This document shows positions 33,787-42,275 of a stretch of 64,000 nucleotides of DNA, piece after piece. Numbering within the stretch: the stretch's first letter is position 1; each line of letters starts with the position of its first letter. The stretch covers positions 124,001 through 188,000 of the forward strand of contig BMSM01000009.1 of NCBI GenBank assembly GCA_014649155.1, written 5' to 3'. The notes beneath the pieces are model-generated. The model saw only the letters and a list, made by a program, of their open reading frames with translations. It was not told the origin of the DNA and searched no databases. A program made the position numbers and the translations under genes. This DNA is from Streptomyces griseoviridis. Its GTDB lineage: Bacteria > Actinomycetota > Actinomycetes > Streptomycetales > Streptomycetaceae.

Positions 33787-34233
33787 GTGGACTGGAACCA
33801 TTACCGCTTCCGCAGCCGCTGGGCGCTGCCCGCACCCGTCACCGACGTCTACCGCGCCCTGGAACGGATCGAGGACTACCCCCGCTGGTGGCCCCAGGTC
33901 CGCGAGGTCGTCCGCCTCGACGCCGCCACCGGCACCGCCCGCATCCGCGCCCTCCTCCCGTACGACCTCACCCAGACCCTGCGGGAGGAGCGGCGCGATC
34001 CGGCCGCCGGCGTCCTGGAGGTCTCGCTGACCGGCGACATCGAGGGCTGGGCACGCTGGACGGTCACCCCCGAGGCCACCGGCGCCCTCGCCCGCTATGA
34101 CCAGGAGGTCGACGTCCGCAAGCCGCTGCTGCGCCGGCTCGCCGTGCCCGGCCGGGCGTTCTTCCGCGCCAACCACACGCTGATGATGCGGGCCGGGCGG
34201 CGCGGACTGGCCACGCACCTGGGAGCGGTTTGA
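33787..34233 (+). CDS. SRPBCC (START-like) family protein
   Basis: 148 residues from GTG 33787. The polyketide cyclase/dehydrase-like fold is shown by WALPAPVTDVYRALERIEDYPRWWPQVREV near the N-terminus and a beta-rich middle ending in an amphipathic C-terminal helix. Such proteins bind hydrophobic ligands in a deep cavity; no ligand can be assigned. It lies between the exolyase-like gene and the second tRNA-Val, on the same strand, 28 bases after the former. Confidence 0.8.
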   Translation: MDWNHYRFRSRWALPAPVTDVYRALERIEDYPRWWPQVREVVRLDAATGTARIRALLPYDLTQTLREERRDPAAGVLEVSLTGDIEGWARWTVTPEATGALARYDQEVDVRKPLLRRLAVPGRAFFRANHTLMMRAGRRGLATHLGAV

Positions 34234-34272
34234 AGGAAGCCCGCCCGGACCTGTATGGTTCAGTGCGTTCCC

Positions 34273-34344
34273 GGGCGATTAGCTCAGTGGGAGAGCGCTT
34301 CGTTCACACCGAAGAGGTCACTGGTTCGAACCCAGTATCGCCCA
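34273..34344 (+). tRNA. tRNA-Val (CAC), copy 2
   Basis: Identical to the gene at 26753-26824 over all 72 bases. The match extends a few bases into both flanks (CC before and CCGGGA after). Anticodon loop TTCACAC gives CAC. No encoded CCA. Confidence 0.96.
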
Positions 34345-34351
34345 CCGGGAG

Positions 34352-34384
34352 AGCCGGTCCGCCGCATGGCGGACCGGCTTTTTT
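34352..34384 (+). terminator. Classical terminator with U-tract after tRNA-Val
   Basis: AGCCGGTCCGCC (34352-34363) pairs with GGCGGACCGGCT (34368-34379) around GCAT. Six T follow, counting the last base of the stem. This is one of the few true U-tract terminators in the window. Confidence 0.9.
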
Positions 34385-34399
34385 CTGCCCGCACCTCGG

Positions 34400-35125
34400 T
34401 CAGGCCGCCGCCCGCACCTCCGGCCGCAGGGGCCAGGCCGGGTCCACCGCCTCCTCCGTGCCGCTGGGCGCGAACCACGTCTCCAGGCCCCGTGCCTGTG
34501 CCGCGTGCCACACCGCCTGCAAGGCGTGCAGCTCCGCCGGGGAGAGCCGCTCCAGCCGCCCCGCGAACCGGCGCCCCACCGCCCGGACCACCTCAAGCGC
34601 CGCCTGCGCCCCGGCCGCCGCGTCGGGCGTCTCCTCCAGCGGGACGCCGTAGTGCGCGCACAGGTCGGGCAGGGTCCGGCGGCCCTTGCGGGAGCGGTCC
34701 AGATGCCGGTCGAGGACCGGCGGATCGAGGACGTACAGCGGCGTCCGCTCCAGCCAGCGACCCAGCGACGAGGCCCGGTGCCGCCGCAACTCCCGGTCCA
34801 GCAGCGTCAGATCGAACGGCGCGTCCATCACGACCAGCGGCCGCCCGGCCCGCGCCTGCTCCGCCAGCGTCTCCGCCGTCTCGTACATCACCGGGGCGGG
34901 CCAGCGCCCGCTGCGGTGCAGATGCTCCTCCGTCAGCCCGAGCGCCGCGGTCGCCGCCGCGGGCACCGGCACCCCCGGGTCCACCAGCCAGCGGCTGACC
35001 CGTGGCCGGATGCCCGGGGCGTCCTGCACGACGACGGCCGCCGACACGATCCGGTCGGTCTCGACGTCGGTGCCCGTGGTCTCCGTGGCGAACGCGGCCA
35101 GGGGCCCTTCGTACCAGCACGCCAT
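34400..35125 (-). CDS. DnaQ-fold (DEDD) exonuclease-like protein, catalytic residues degraded
   Basis: 241 residues. The overall pattern is a DNA polymerase III epsilon-like 3'-5' exonuclease. The ExoI motif, normally DTETTG, reads FATETTGTD, so the first metal-binding Asp is Ala. The ExoII region (VVMDAPFDLTLLDREL) keeps its Asp. The ExoIII motif, normally H-D-A-x-x-D-A, reads TPDAAAGAQA, so His is Pro and Asp is Gly. Three of the five usual active-site residues are thus missing. It is probably a non-catalytic nucleic-acid-binding protein. The frame is open and the start clear, so it is not simply a broken gene. Confidence 0.82.
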   Translation of the reverse strand: MACWYEGPLAAFATETTGTDVETDRIVSAAVVVQDAPGIRPRVSRWLVDPGVPVPAAATAALGLTEEHLHRSGRWPAPVMYETAETLAEQARAGRPLVVMDAPFDLTLLDRELRRHRASSLGRWLERTPLYVLDPPVLDRHLDRSRKGRRTLPDLCAHYGVPLEETPDAAAGAQAALEVVRAVGRRFAGRLERLSPAELHALQAVWHAAQARGLETWFAPSGTEEAVDPAWPLRPEVRAAA

Positions 35126-35283
35126 ACCACCACAACCCCTCGATCACCCTCGGCAGTTGGCATCCCGCCCGCTGCCCGTTCCGGTGATACCCGGCCTTTT
35201 CGCCCCGTACGCCGGAAGGGCCGCGCCGTACGGCGGCGGGCACCCGCCGGGGAACGGTTTCGCGGGGGACCCGGCCGGGTCGG

Positions 35284-35289
35284 TACGAT
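35284..35289 (+). promoter_or_regulatory. -10 element (TACGAT) upstream of thrS
   Basis: TACGAT ends seven bases before an in-frame ATG at 35297, so a leaderless transcript could start thrS there. A ribosome-binding site also exists for GTG 35348 (AGGAGAG, 35337-35343). No T-box-like leader is present. Confidence 0.4.
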
Positions 35290-35347
35290 CGGCCCCATGC
35301 GTGCGCTCCGGTATGGCGCCGCGACCCACTTCAGTCAGGAGAGACCG

Positions 35348-37327
35348 GTGTCAGACGTCCGTGTGATCATCCAGCGCGATTCCGAGCGGGAAGAACGCGT
35401 GGTGACGACGGGCACCACGGCGGCCGACCTCTTCGCCGGCGAGCGCTCGATCGTGGCCGCCCGGGTGGACGGCGAGCTGAAGGACCTCACCTACGAGGTC
35501 AAGGACGGCGAGGCCGTCGAGGGCGTCGAGATCTCCTCCGAGGACGGCCTGAACATCCTGCGGCACTCCACCGCGCACGTCATGGCGCAGGCCGTGCAGG
35601 AGCTGTTCCCCGAGGCCAAGCTGGGCATCGGCCCGCCCATCCGGGACGGCTTCTACTACGACTTCGACGTCAAGGAGCCCTTCACCCCCGAGGACCTCAA
35701 GCGCGTCGAGAAGAAGATGCAGGAGATCCAGAAGCGGGGCCAGCGCTTCTCCCGCCGGGTCACCAGCGACGACGCCGCCCGCGAGGAGCTGGCGGACGAG
35801 CCGTACAAGCTGGAGCTGATCGGCCTCAAGGGCAACGCCGCGCAGGCCGCCGACGGCGCCGACGCCGAGGTCGGCGGCGGCGAGCTGACCATCTACGACA
35901 ACCTCGACGCCAAGACCGGCGAGCTGTGCTGGAAGGATCTCTGCCGCGGCCCGCACCTGCCGACCACACGGAACATCCCGGCGTTCAAGCTGATGCGCTC
36001 CGCCGCCGCCTACTGGCGTGGCAGCGAGAAAAACCCCCAGCTCCAGCGCATCTACGGCACCGCCTGGCCGTCCAAGGACGAGCTGAAGGCCCACCTGGAC
36101 TTCCTCGCCGAGGCCGAGAAGCGCGACCACCGCAAGCTCGGCGCCGAGCTGGACCTGTTCTCCTTCCCCGACGAGCTGGGCCCCGGCCTCGCGGTCTTCC
36201 ACCCCAGGGGCGGTGTGATCCGCAAGGTCATGGAGGACTACTCGCGCCGCCGGCACGAGGTGTCCGGCTACGAGTTCGTGAACACCCCGCACATCTCGAA
36301 GGAGCACCTCTTCGAGATCTCCGGGCACCTGCCGCACTACGCGGAAGGCATGTTCCCGCCCATCCAGTTCGACGAGCAGAACTACCGCCTCAAGGCGATG
36401 AACTGCCCGATGCACAACCTGATCTTCAAGTCGCGCGGCCGTTCCTACCGTGAGCTGCCCCTGCGCCTCTTCGAGTTCGGGACCGTGTACCGGTACGAGA
36501 AGTCGGGCGTCGTACACGGACTGACCCGCTCGCGCGGCTTCACCCAGGACGACTCGCACATCTACTGCACCACCGAGCAGATGCCCGAGGAGCTGGACAC
36601 GCTCCTCACCTTCGTCCTGGACCTGCTGCGGGACTACGGCCTGACCGAGTTCGAGCTGGAGCTGTCCACCCGCGACGACTCCGACAAGTTCATCGGCTCC
36701 GACGAGGACTGGGAGGAAGCCACCGAGGCGCTCCGCCAGGCCGCCGAGAAGCAGAACCTCCCACTGGTCCCGGACCCGGGCGGCGCCGCCTACTACGGAC
36801 CGAAGATCTCCGTCCAGGCCAAGGACGCCATCGGCCGCTCCTGGCAGATGTCGACCATCCAGGTCGACTTCAACCAGCCCAAGCGGTTCAACCTGGAGTA
36901 CACCGCCGCCGACGGCTCCCGCCGCCAGCCCGTCATGATCCACCGGGCGCTGTTCGGCTCCATCGAGCGGTTCTTCGGCGTCCTCCTGGAGCACTACGCC
37001 GGAGCCTTCCCGGCCTGGCTGGCGCCCGTCCAGGCACTGGGCATCCCGATCGGCGACGCCCACGTGTCCTACCTCCAGGAGTTCGCGGAGAGGGCGCGGG
37101 CGGCGGGGCTGCGGGTCGAGGTCGACTCCTCCTCCGACCGGATGCAGAAGAAGATCCGCAACGCCCAGAAGCAGAAGGTCCCGTTCATGGTCATCGCCGG
37201 TGACGAGGACATGGCCAACGGGGCCGTCTCCTTCCGCTACCGCGACGGCTCCCAGGAGAACGGCATCCCCGTCGACGAGGCCATCGCCAAGATCGCCAAG
37301 GTCGTCGAGGAGCGCGCGCAGGTCTGA
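35348..37327 (+). CDS. thrS: Threonyl-tRNA synthetase
   Basis: 659 residues from GTG 35348 with AGGAGAG upstream; ATG 35297 would add 17 residues. Order: N-terminal TGS domain (about 1-60), editing domain (HSTAHVMAQAVQELFPEAKLG, with the second H/C site near CWKDLCRGPHLP), class II catalytic core with MNCPMHN (zinc Cys), FEFGTVYRYEKSGVVHGLTR (motif 2) and IERFFGVLLE (motif 3), and an anticodon-binding domain at the end. It charges tRNA-Thr in the cytoplasm. All features are intact. A strong terminator follows. Confidence 0.97.
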   Translation: MSDVRVIIQRDSEREERVVTTGTTAADLFAGERSIVAARVDGELKDLTYEVKDGEAVEGVEISSEDGLNILRHSTAHVMAQAVQELFPEAKLGIGPPIRDGFYYDFDVKEPFTPEDLKRVEKKMQEIQKRGQRFSRRVTSDDAAREELADEPYKLELIGLKGNAAQAADGADAEVGGGELTIYDNLDAKTGELCWKDLCRGPHLPTTRNIPAFKLMRSAAAYWRGSEKNPQLQRIYGTAWPSKDELKAHLDFLAEAEKRDHRKLGAELDLFSFPDELGPGLAVFHPRGGVIRKVMEDYSRRRHEVSGYEFVNTPHISKEHLFEISGHLPHYAEGMFPPIQFDEQNYRLKAMNCPMHNLIFKSRGRSYRELPLRLFEFGTVYRYEKSGVVHGLTRSRGFTQDDSHIYCTTEQMPEELDTLLTFVLDLLRDYGLTEFELELSTRDDSDKFIGSDEDWEEATEALRQAAEKQNLPLVPDPGGAAYYGPKISVQAKDAIGRSWQMSTIQVDFNQPKRFNLEYTAADGSRRQPVMIHRALFGSIERFFGVLLEHYAGAFPAWLAPVQALGIPIGDAHVSYLQEFAERARAAGLRVEVDSSSDRMQKKIRNAQKQKVPFMVIAGDEDMANGAVSFRYRDGSQENGIPVDEAIAKIAKVVEERAQV

Positions 37328-37341
37328 CCCGCCGTACCGCG

Positions 37342-37370
37342 AAGGCCCCCGGGCGACCCCGGGGGCCTTT
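37342..37370 (+). terminator. Terminator after thrS
   Basis: AAGGCCCCCGGG (37342-37353) pairs with CCCGGGGGCCTT (37358-37369) around CGAC, 14 bases after the thrS stop. Confidence 0.85.
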
Positions 37371-37405
37371 CCCGTCCCCCGGGCCCGACGCCATATGCTG
37401 CACGC

Positions 37406-37960
37406 ATGACGAGTGAGCCGGAGCAGCAGTGGGGAGTGGGGACGCGGGACGCGTTCCAGCGCCTGTGGACGCCCCATCGGATGGCGTACATCCAGGGGGA
37501 GAACAAGCCGAGCGGCCCGGGCGCCGACGACGGCTGTCCCTTCTGCTCGATCCCGGCGAAATCGGACGAGGACGGGCTGATCGTCCGCCGCGGTGAACTG
37601 GTCTACGCGGTGCTCAACCTCTACCCGTACACCGGTGGCCACCTGATGGCCGTGCCCTACCGGCACATCGCCGACTACACCGAGCTGACGGACGCGGAGA
37701 CCGCCGAGCTGGCCGAGCTGACCAAGCAGGCGATGACGGCCCTGCGCACCGCGTCCGGCGCGCACGGCTTCAACATCGGCATGAACCAGGGCGCGGTCGC
37801 CGGCGCGGGCATCGCCGCCCACCTGCACCAGCACGTCGTGCCCCGCTGGGGCGGCGACACCAACTTCATGCCGGTGGTCGGCCACACCAAGGTGCTGCCG
37901 CAGCTCCTCGGGGACACCCGGAAGATGCTGGCGGAGGCGTGGCCGACGCCGACGGCCTGA
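37406..37960 (+). CDS. HIT domain nucleotide hydrolase/phosphorylase
   Basis: 184 residues. The histidine triad is AAHLHQHVVPRWGGD (about 138-152), preceded by NLYPYTGGHLMAVPYRH and a possible zinc-binding CPFCSIP near residue 45. M. tuberculosis Rv2613c, which I recall at the same position between thrS and pgsA, is an AP4A phosphorylase. The same activity is the best guess here. The enzyme acts on dinucleoside polyphosphates that accumulate through aminoacyl-tRNA synthetases, which would suit the thrS neighbour. Confidence 0.9.
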   Translation: MTSEPEQQWGVGTRDAFQRLWTPHRMAYIQGENKPSGPGADDGCPFCSIPAKSDEDGLIVRRGELVYAVLNLYPYTGGHLMAVPYRHIADYTELTDAETAELAELTKQAMTALRTASGAHGFNIGMNQGAVAGAGIAAHLHQHVVPRWGGDTNFMPVVGHTKVLPQLLGDTRKMLAEAWPTPTA

Positions 37961-37969
37961 CGGCCGCCC

Positions 37970-39628
37970 CTACGCGTTGTACGTGTCGGCCTTCCCCGGC
38001 GTCGGGTCCTGGACCGCGCCGCTGAGGAACGCCGACCGGGCGCCGAACTTCTCGGTGTTCACGCCGTTCTCCTCCAGCACCTTGATCGCCGCCCGGTGCA
38101 CCACCCGCAGCACGGGCGTCGCCGCCCGCAGCGCGTCGTCCGCCATGAAGCGGTGCCGCCAGGGCTGGTCGGCCCAGGCGTGCCGCAGGCCGAACGGCTC
38201 GGGCAGGGAGATGGTGCCGCCCAGCCAGTTCAGCGCCGGCGTGTACCAGGTGAACGGGGCGCGGACGGCGAGCCGGACCACTTCCTGGGTGTTGACCAGC
38301 GGAAGCATCACCTTGCGGCTCTCCCACGGCTTGAACGCCTTGGTGACCGTCTTGGAGGGCGCCGAGGGCCCGCCCATGAACAGCCCGTTCACCGGGCCCA
38401 GCGCGTGGCCGGTGACCTCGATGCGCAGGGTGGAGTGCAGCACCGTCACCGTGATCAGCATGGTGATGACCAGCTGCCCGTCCCACAGCACCCACTGCAC
38501 GCCCAGGTAGTGCCGGTCGCCGGCGCCGAACTGCTGCTTGTTGCAGATCTCCTGCACCGCGTGCGGCTTGACCTGGTACGCCTCGACGTCCGCGCCCTCC
38601 GGGCGGGACACCGCCGTCGCGCCCTCCGCGATCGGGGTGACGATCCAGTGCCGTATCGACGGTTTGGTGAAGCCCCCGGTGTTCAGCGGGCCGCGCTCCA
38701 GCAGGCTGAGCTGGTCGTGGATGGCGCGGACGACGTCCCAGCTCCGGAACGGATGGATCTCCCGGGCGGGATCGGCGGGGAGCAGCTCCTCGGCCAGCTG
38801 CCAGCTGCCCCAGCGGGTGCCCATGCCGAGTATGCCCTTGGGGCCGGCGTAGAAGACCGAGTTGGACTGCTGCTCGGCGCCGAGCCGGGCCAGGGACTGG
38901 CGGAGCTGTTCGGCGGCGGTCTCGTCGGGATTGCTCGGCACCGCCTCAGGAACCTTGGCGCCGACACTGGCCCCCTTGACCAGGCTGCCCCAGCTCGCGC
39001 TGAGGTCCTTCGCCGTGCCCTCGCAGATCCGCTTGGCCCAGAACCAGCCGACCACCGGCATGACCGCCGCCAGCCGGCCGTACCAGCCCCAGAAGCCCCC
39101 GAACGGCATCTTGAGCACGAAGAGCACCGCCAGCGCGCCCACCGCCACGAGCACCGCCGTGCCGAGAGCGCCGGCCTGCTTGTTCTCCGACTTGGCGACC
39201 GTGCCGCGGATCAGGAAGCCGAGCAGCCAGACCAGCAGGCCGGGCAGGAAGAGCAGCCCGCACACCGCCATCACGAAGGTCAGTTTCCGGTCGCGCTCCT
39301 TGCGGATGCGGTTCGCGGCCAGGCAGTGCTCCACGACGACCTGCGGCTCGATGCCGAAGGACTGGATGAGGGGCTTGCGGCCGGCGCCCAGCATGCGGCC
39401 CACCACCGCCTGGGCGAACGCCTCACCGAGATTGGGCCGGAAGATCTTCGCCCAGGAGCGGCCCGGGTTGACGGTCGTCTGGTGCCACTCGTTGTCGGCC
39501 TTCTTGATCTCCTCCACCGGGCTGTCCCGGTAGGCCGCCGACGCCAGCGCCAGCGTGGCCGTCTGGCTCGCGTCCCCCGCCCGGGGCACCTGAGGCCCGA
39601 AGAAGTCCGCGTAACCGCCGTCGGTCAT
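37970..39628 (-). CDS. Large multi-domain membrane protein, unknown function
   Basis: 552 residues from ATG 39628; an open frame to 39757 adds 43 residues and is not excluded. Three helices cluster around residues 115-205 (LTFVMAVCGLLFLPGLLVWL, LGTAVLVAVGALAVLFVL, LAAVMPVVGWFWA). Another lies near 390-410 (LVITMLITVTVLHSTL). The soluble N-terminus, with its FGIEPQVVVEHCLAANRIRKERDRK stretch, and the large C-terminal part match no family I know. It is transcribed away from the EF-G-like gene 187 bases upstream, on the same strand. Confidence 0.75.
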   Translation of the reverse strand: MTDGGYADFFGPQVPRAGDASQTATLALASAAYRDSPVEEIKKADNEWHQTTVNPGRSWAKIFRPNLGEAFAQAVVGRMLGAGRKPLIQSFGIEPQVVVEHCLAANRIRKERDRKLTFVMAVCGLLFLPGLLVWLLGFLIRGTVAKSENKQAGALGTAVLVAVGALAVLFVLKMPFGGFWGWYGRLAAVMPVVGWFWAKRICEGTAKDLSASWGSLVKGASVGAKVPEAVPSNPDETAAEQLRQSLARLGAEQQSNSVFYAGPKGILGMGTRWGSWQLAEELLPADPAREIHPFRSWDVVRAIHDQLSLLERGPLNTGGFTKPSIRHWIVTPIAEGATAVSRPEGADVEAYQVKPHAVQEICNKQQFGAGDRHYLGVQWVLWDGQLVITMLITVTVLHSTLRIEVTGHALGPVNGLFMGGPSAPSKTVTKAFKPWESRKVMLPLVNTQEVVRLAVRAPFTWYTPALNWLGGTISLPEPFGLRHAWADQPWRHRFMADDALRAATPVLRVVHRAAIKVLEENGVNTEKFGARSAFLSGAVQDPTPGKADTYNA

Positions 39629-39815
39629 TCCCGCCCCCAGATCGAAGCCGCTCTCGCTCAAGCGGCTTTCCCGACTTCCGTGCTCCGCACACCTGTTGAT
39701 CAGGTCGTCAGCGTAACTCCCGGTGCCCTCCCGTGTCGGCGGACGGCCGGAAGCCACCCGCCGGCGAGGAGGGCGGCGCCCGGCCAGCGGACCGCCGGAG
39801 TGCGCCCGGCGCTGA

Positions 39816-42014
39816 TCACGCGCCCTCGTGCGCCGCCTCCCGGACCCGCTGCGCCACCTGCGGCGGCATCGGCTCGTGCCGCGCGTAGCGGCGGTCGAAC
39901 CGGGCCGTGCCGTGCGACAGGGACCGCAGGTCCACGGCGTACCGGCCGATCTCGATCTCCGGCACCTCGGCCCGCACCAGGGTGCGTCCGCCCGGGGCCT
40001 GCTCGGTGCCGAGCACCCGGCCGCGCCGCCCGGACAGATCGCTCATCACCGCGCCCACGTAGTCGTCGCCGACCAGCACGCTGACCTCGGCCACCGGCTC
40101 CAGCAGACGGATCGCCGCGCCGGCGGCGGCCTCCCGCAGCGCCAGCGCGCCGGCCGTCTGGAAGGCGGCGTCGGAGGAGTCCACCGAGTGCGCCTTGCCG
40201 TCCCGCAGGGTGACCCGCACGTCGATCAGCGGATGGCCCGCGGCGACGCCCTTGGCGGCCTGCGCGCGCACGCCCTTCTCGACGGACGGGACGAACTGCC
40301 GGGGCACCGCGCCGCCGACCACCTCGTCCACGAACTCGATGCCCGAGCCGCCCGGCAGCGGCTCCACCTCGATCTCGCAGATCGCGTACTGCCCGTGTCC
40401 GCCGGACTGCTTGACGTGCCGCCCGCGCCCGGCCGCCTTCCGCCCGAACGTCTCCCGCAGCGACACCCGGTGCGGTACGACGTCGACCTGGACGCCGTAA
40501 CGGCCGCGCAGCCGCTCCAGGGCGACGTCGGCGTGCGCCTCGCCCAGACACCACAGGACCACCTGGTGGGTCTCCGGGTTCTGCTCCAGGCGCGTCGTCG
40601 GGTCCTCGGCGACGAGCCGGGCGAGCCCCTGGGAGAGCCTGTCCTCGTCGGCTTTGCCGTGCGCCCTGATGGCGAGCGGCAGCAGTGGTTCGGGCATCGC
40701 CCACGGCTCCATGAGCAGCGGATCGTCCTTCGAGGAGAGCGTGTCCCCGGTCTCCGCGCGGGTCAGCCTCGCCACGCACGCGAGGTCGCCGGCGACGACG
40801 TGCGACACCGGGCGCTGCTGCTTGCCGAAGGGGGTGGAGAGGGCGCCGACGCGCTCGTCGACGTCGTGGTCCTCGTGGCCGCGGCCGGCCGGACCGTGCC
40901 CGGAGACGTGCACCGCCTGGTCGGCGCGCAGGGTGCCGGAGAAGACCCGGACCAGCGAGATCCGGCCGACGTACGGGTCCGAGGAGGTCTTGACGACCTC
41001 GGCGGCCAGGGACGCGTCGGGGTCGCACGGCGGCAGTTCGCGCGGCCGGCCGTCGGGGGTGGTGACACGGGGCGCCGCCCGCTCCAGCGGCGTCGGGAAA
41101 CCCCGGGTGATCAGCTCCAGCAGCTCCACCGTGCCGAGGCCCTGCCGGGCGCCCTCGGCGGCGGGCGCGGCGGCCAGCACCGGGAAGAAGGAACCGCGCG
41201 CCACGGCCCGTTCCAGATTCTCGATCAGCGTCTTGACGTCGACCGGCTCCCCGGCGAGGTAGCGGTCCATGAGGGTCTCGTCCTCGCTCTCCGCGATGAC
41301 GCCCTCGATCAGCCGGCCGCGGGCCTCCTCGATCAGCGGGAGCCGGGCGGCGTCCGGCGCGGACTCCACGCGCTCACCGGACGCGTAGTCGAACAGCTTC
41401 TGGGTGAGCAGCCCGATCAGCCCGGTCACGGGCGCGTGCCCGTCGGGGCGGCGCGGGCCGCGCAGCGGCAGGTACAGCGGCAGTACGGCGTCGGGGTCGC
41501 CGGCGCCGAACGCCTCCGCGCAGGCCCGGGTCGTCTCCTCGAAGCCGGCCCGCGCGGCCTCCAGATGCGTGATCACGATCGCGCGGGGCATGCCGACGGC
41601 CGCGCACTCCTCCCACACCACGCGGGTCGAGCCGTCCACGCCGTCCGCGGCGGAGACGACGAAGAGGGCCGCGTCCGCCGCGCGCAGACCGGCCCGCAGC
41701 TCCCCGACGAAGTCGGCGTACCCGGGGGTGTCGAGGAGGTTGACCTTGATGCCGTCCCAGGTGACGGGGACGAGCGAGAGCTGTACGGAGCGCCGCCTGC
41801 GCTGCTCGATCTCGTCGTAGTCCGAGACACAGCCGCCGTCCTCCACGCGGCCGGCCCGGTTCAGCGCCCCCGCGGTCAGCGCGAGGGCCTCCACGAGTGT
41901 CGTCTTGCCCGATCCGGAGGAGCCGACCAGCACCACGTTCCGTACAGACGCGGGGTGGTCGGCCGCCTGTGCCCGGCCGGCGGCTCCGGGGTGGGTGTGC
42001 GCCTTGTCGCCCAT
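39816..42014 (-). CDS. Elongation factor G-like translational GTPase (EF-G2 type)
   Basis: 732 residues. G1 is GSSGSGKTT (about 32-40), where normal EF-G has AHIDAGKTT; G3 is LLDTPGYADFVGELR; G4, normally NKxD, reads ITHLE. Domains II to V follow, with the domain IV tip region KQSGGHGQYAICEIEVEPLP and a C-terminal DLRSLSHGTARFDRRYARHEPMP. This is the divergent paralogue family found in actinobacteria beside the canonical FusA. The unusual G1 and G4 suggest altered nucleotide handling. It lies with the membrane-protein gene as a minus-strand block inside otherwise plus-strand conserved genes. Confidence 0.88.
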   Translation of the reverse strand: MGDKAHTHPGAAGRAQAADHPASVRNVVLVGSSGSGKTTLVEALALTAGALNRAGRVEDGGCVSDYDEIEQRRRRSVQLSLVPVTWDGIKVNLLDTPGYADFVGELRAGLRAADAALFVVSAADGVDGSTRVVWEECAAVGMPRAIVITHLEAARAGFEETTRACAEAFGAGDPDAVLPLYLPLRGPRRPDGHAPVTGLIGLLTQKLFDYASGERVESAPDAARLPLIEEARGRLIEGVIAESEDETLMDRYLAGEPVDVKTLIENLERAVARGSFFPVLAAAPAAEGARQGLGTVELLELITRGFPTPLERAAPRVTTPDGRPRELPPCDPDASLAAEVVKTSSDPYVGRISLVRVFSGTLRADQAVHVSGHGPAGRGHEDHDVDERVGALSTPFGKQQRPVSHVVAGDLACVARLTRAETGDTLSSKDDPLLMEPWAMPEPLLPLAIRAHGKADEDRLSQGLARLVAEDPTTRLEQNPETHQVVLWCLGEAHADVALERLRGRYGVQVDVVPHRVSLRETFGRKAAGRGRHVKQSGGHGQYAICEIEVEPLPGGSGIEFVDEVVGGAVPRQFVPSVEKGVRAQAAKGVAAGHPLIDVRVTLRDGKAHSVDSSDAAFQTAGALALREAAAGAAIRLLEPVAEVSVLVGDDYVGAVMSDLSGRRGRVLGTEQAPGGRTLVRAEVPEIEIGRYAVDLRSLSHGTARFDRRYARHEPMPPQVAQRVREAAHEGA

Positions 42015-42275
42015 GACTTGCCTCCCGTGCGCGGTGAGGTCACCGGGGGCGCGGACACGCGTCGGCCGCGTGCGAGCGGCTCCTGCGACGCCCGCGGTCC
42101 TTCGAGCTTTCCACTCCCGTCACGCCGCGTCCATACGGAAGGACCCGGCGCCCGCGCCGGCCGTCCCCGTACGGTGGTGCGGGTGCCCGGCCGTCGCCCA
42201 CGCGCGCGCGTGACTACGATGGGCCAGCCGGTGGCCAGCAGGGGCCGCGCGGCGACACCGACCGTCGGGAAGGCC

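Noticed and set aside
35297..35347. T-box or other amino-acid riboswitch before thrS
   Set aside because: The leader is at most about 50 bases with no T-box sequence; there is not room for such an element.
35351..37885. An 844-codon minus-strand frame opposite thrS and the HIT gene
   Set aside because: It lies wholly over two unmistakable genes and has Gly/Val/Leu/Asp-rich filler composition.
42219..42275. Earlier ATG start for pgsA
   Set aside because: It overlaps a -10-like TACGAT, so the transcript would begin downstream of it; ATG 42276 has a ribosome site.
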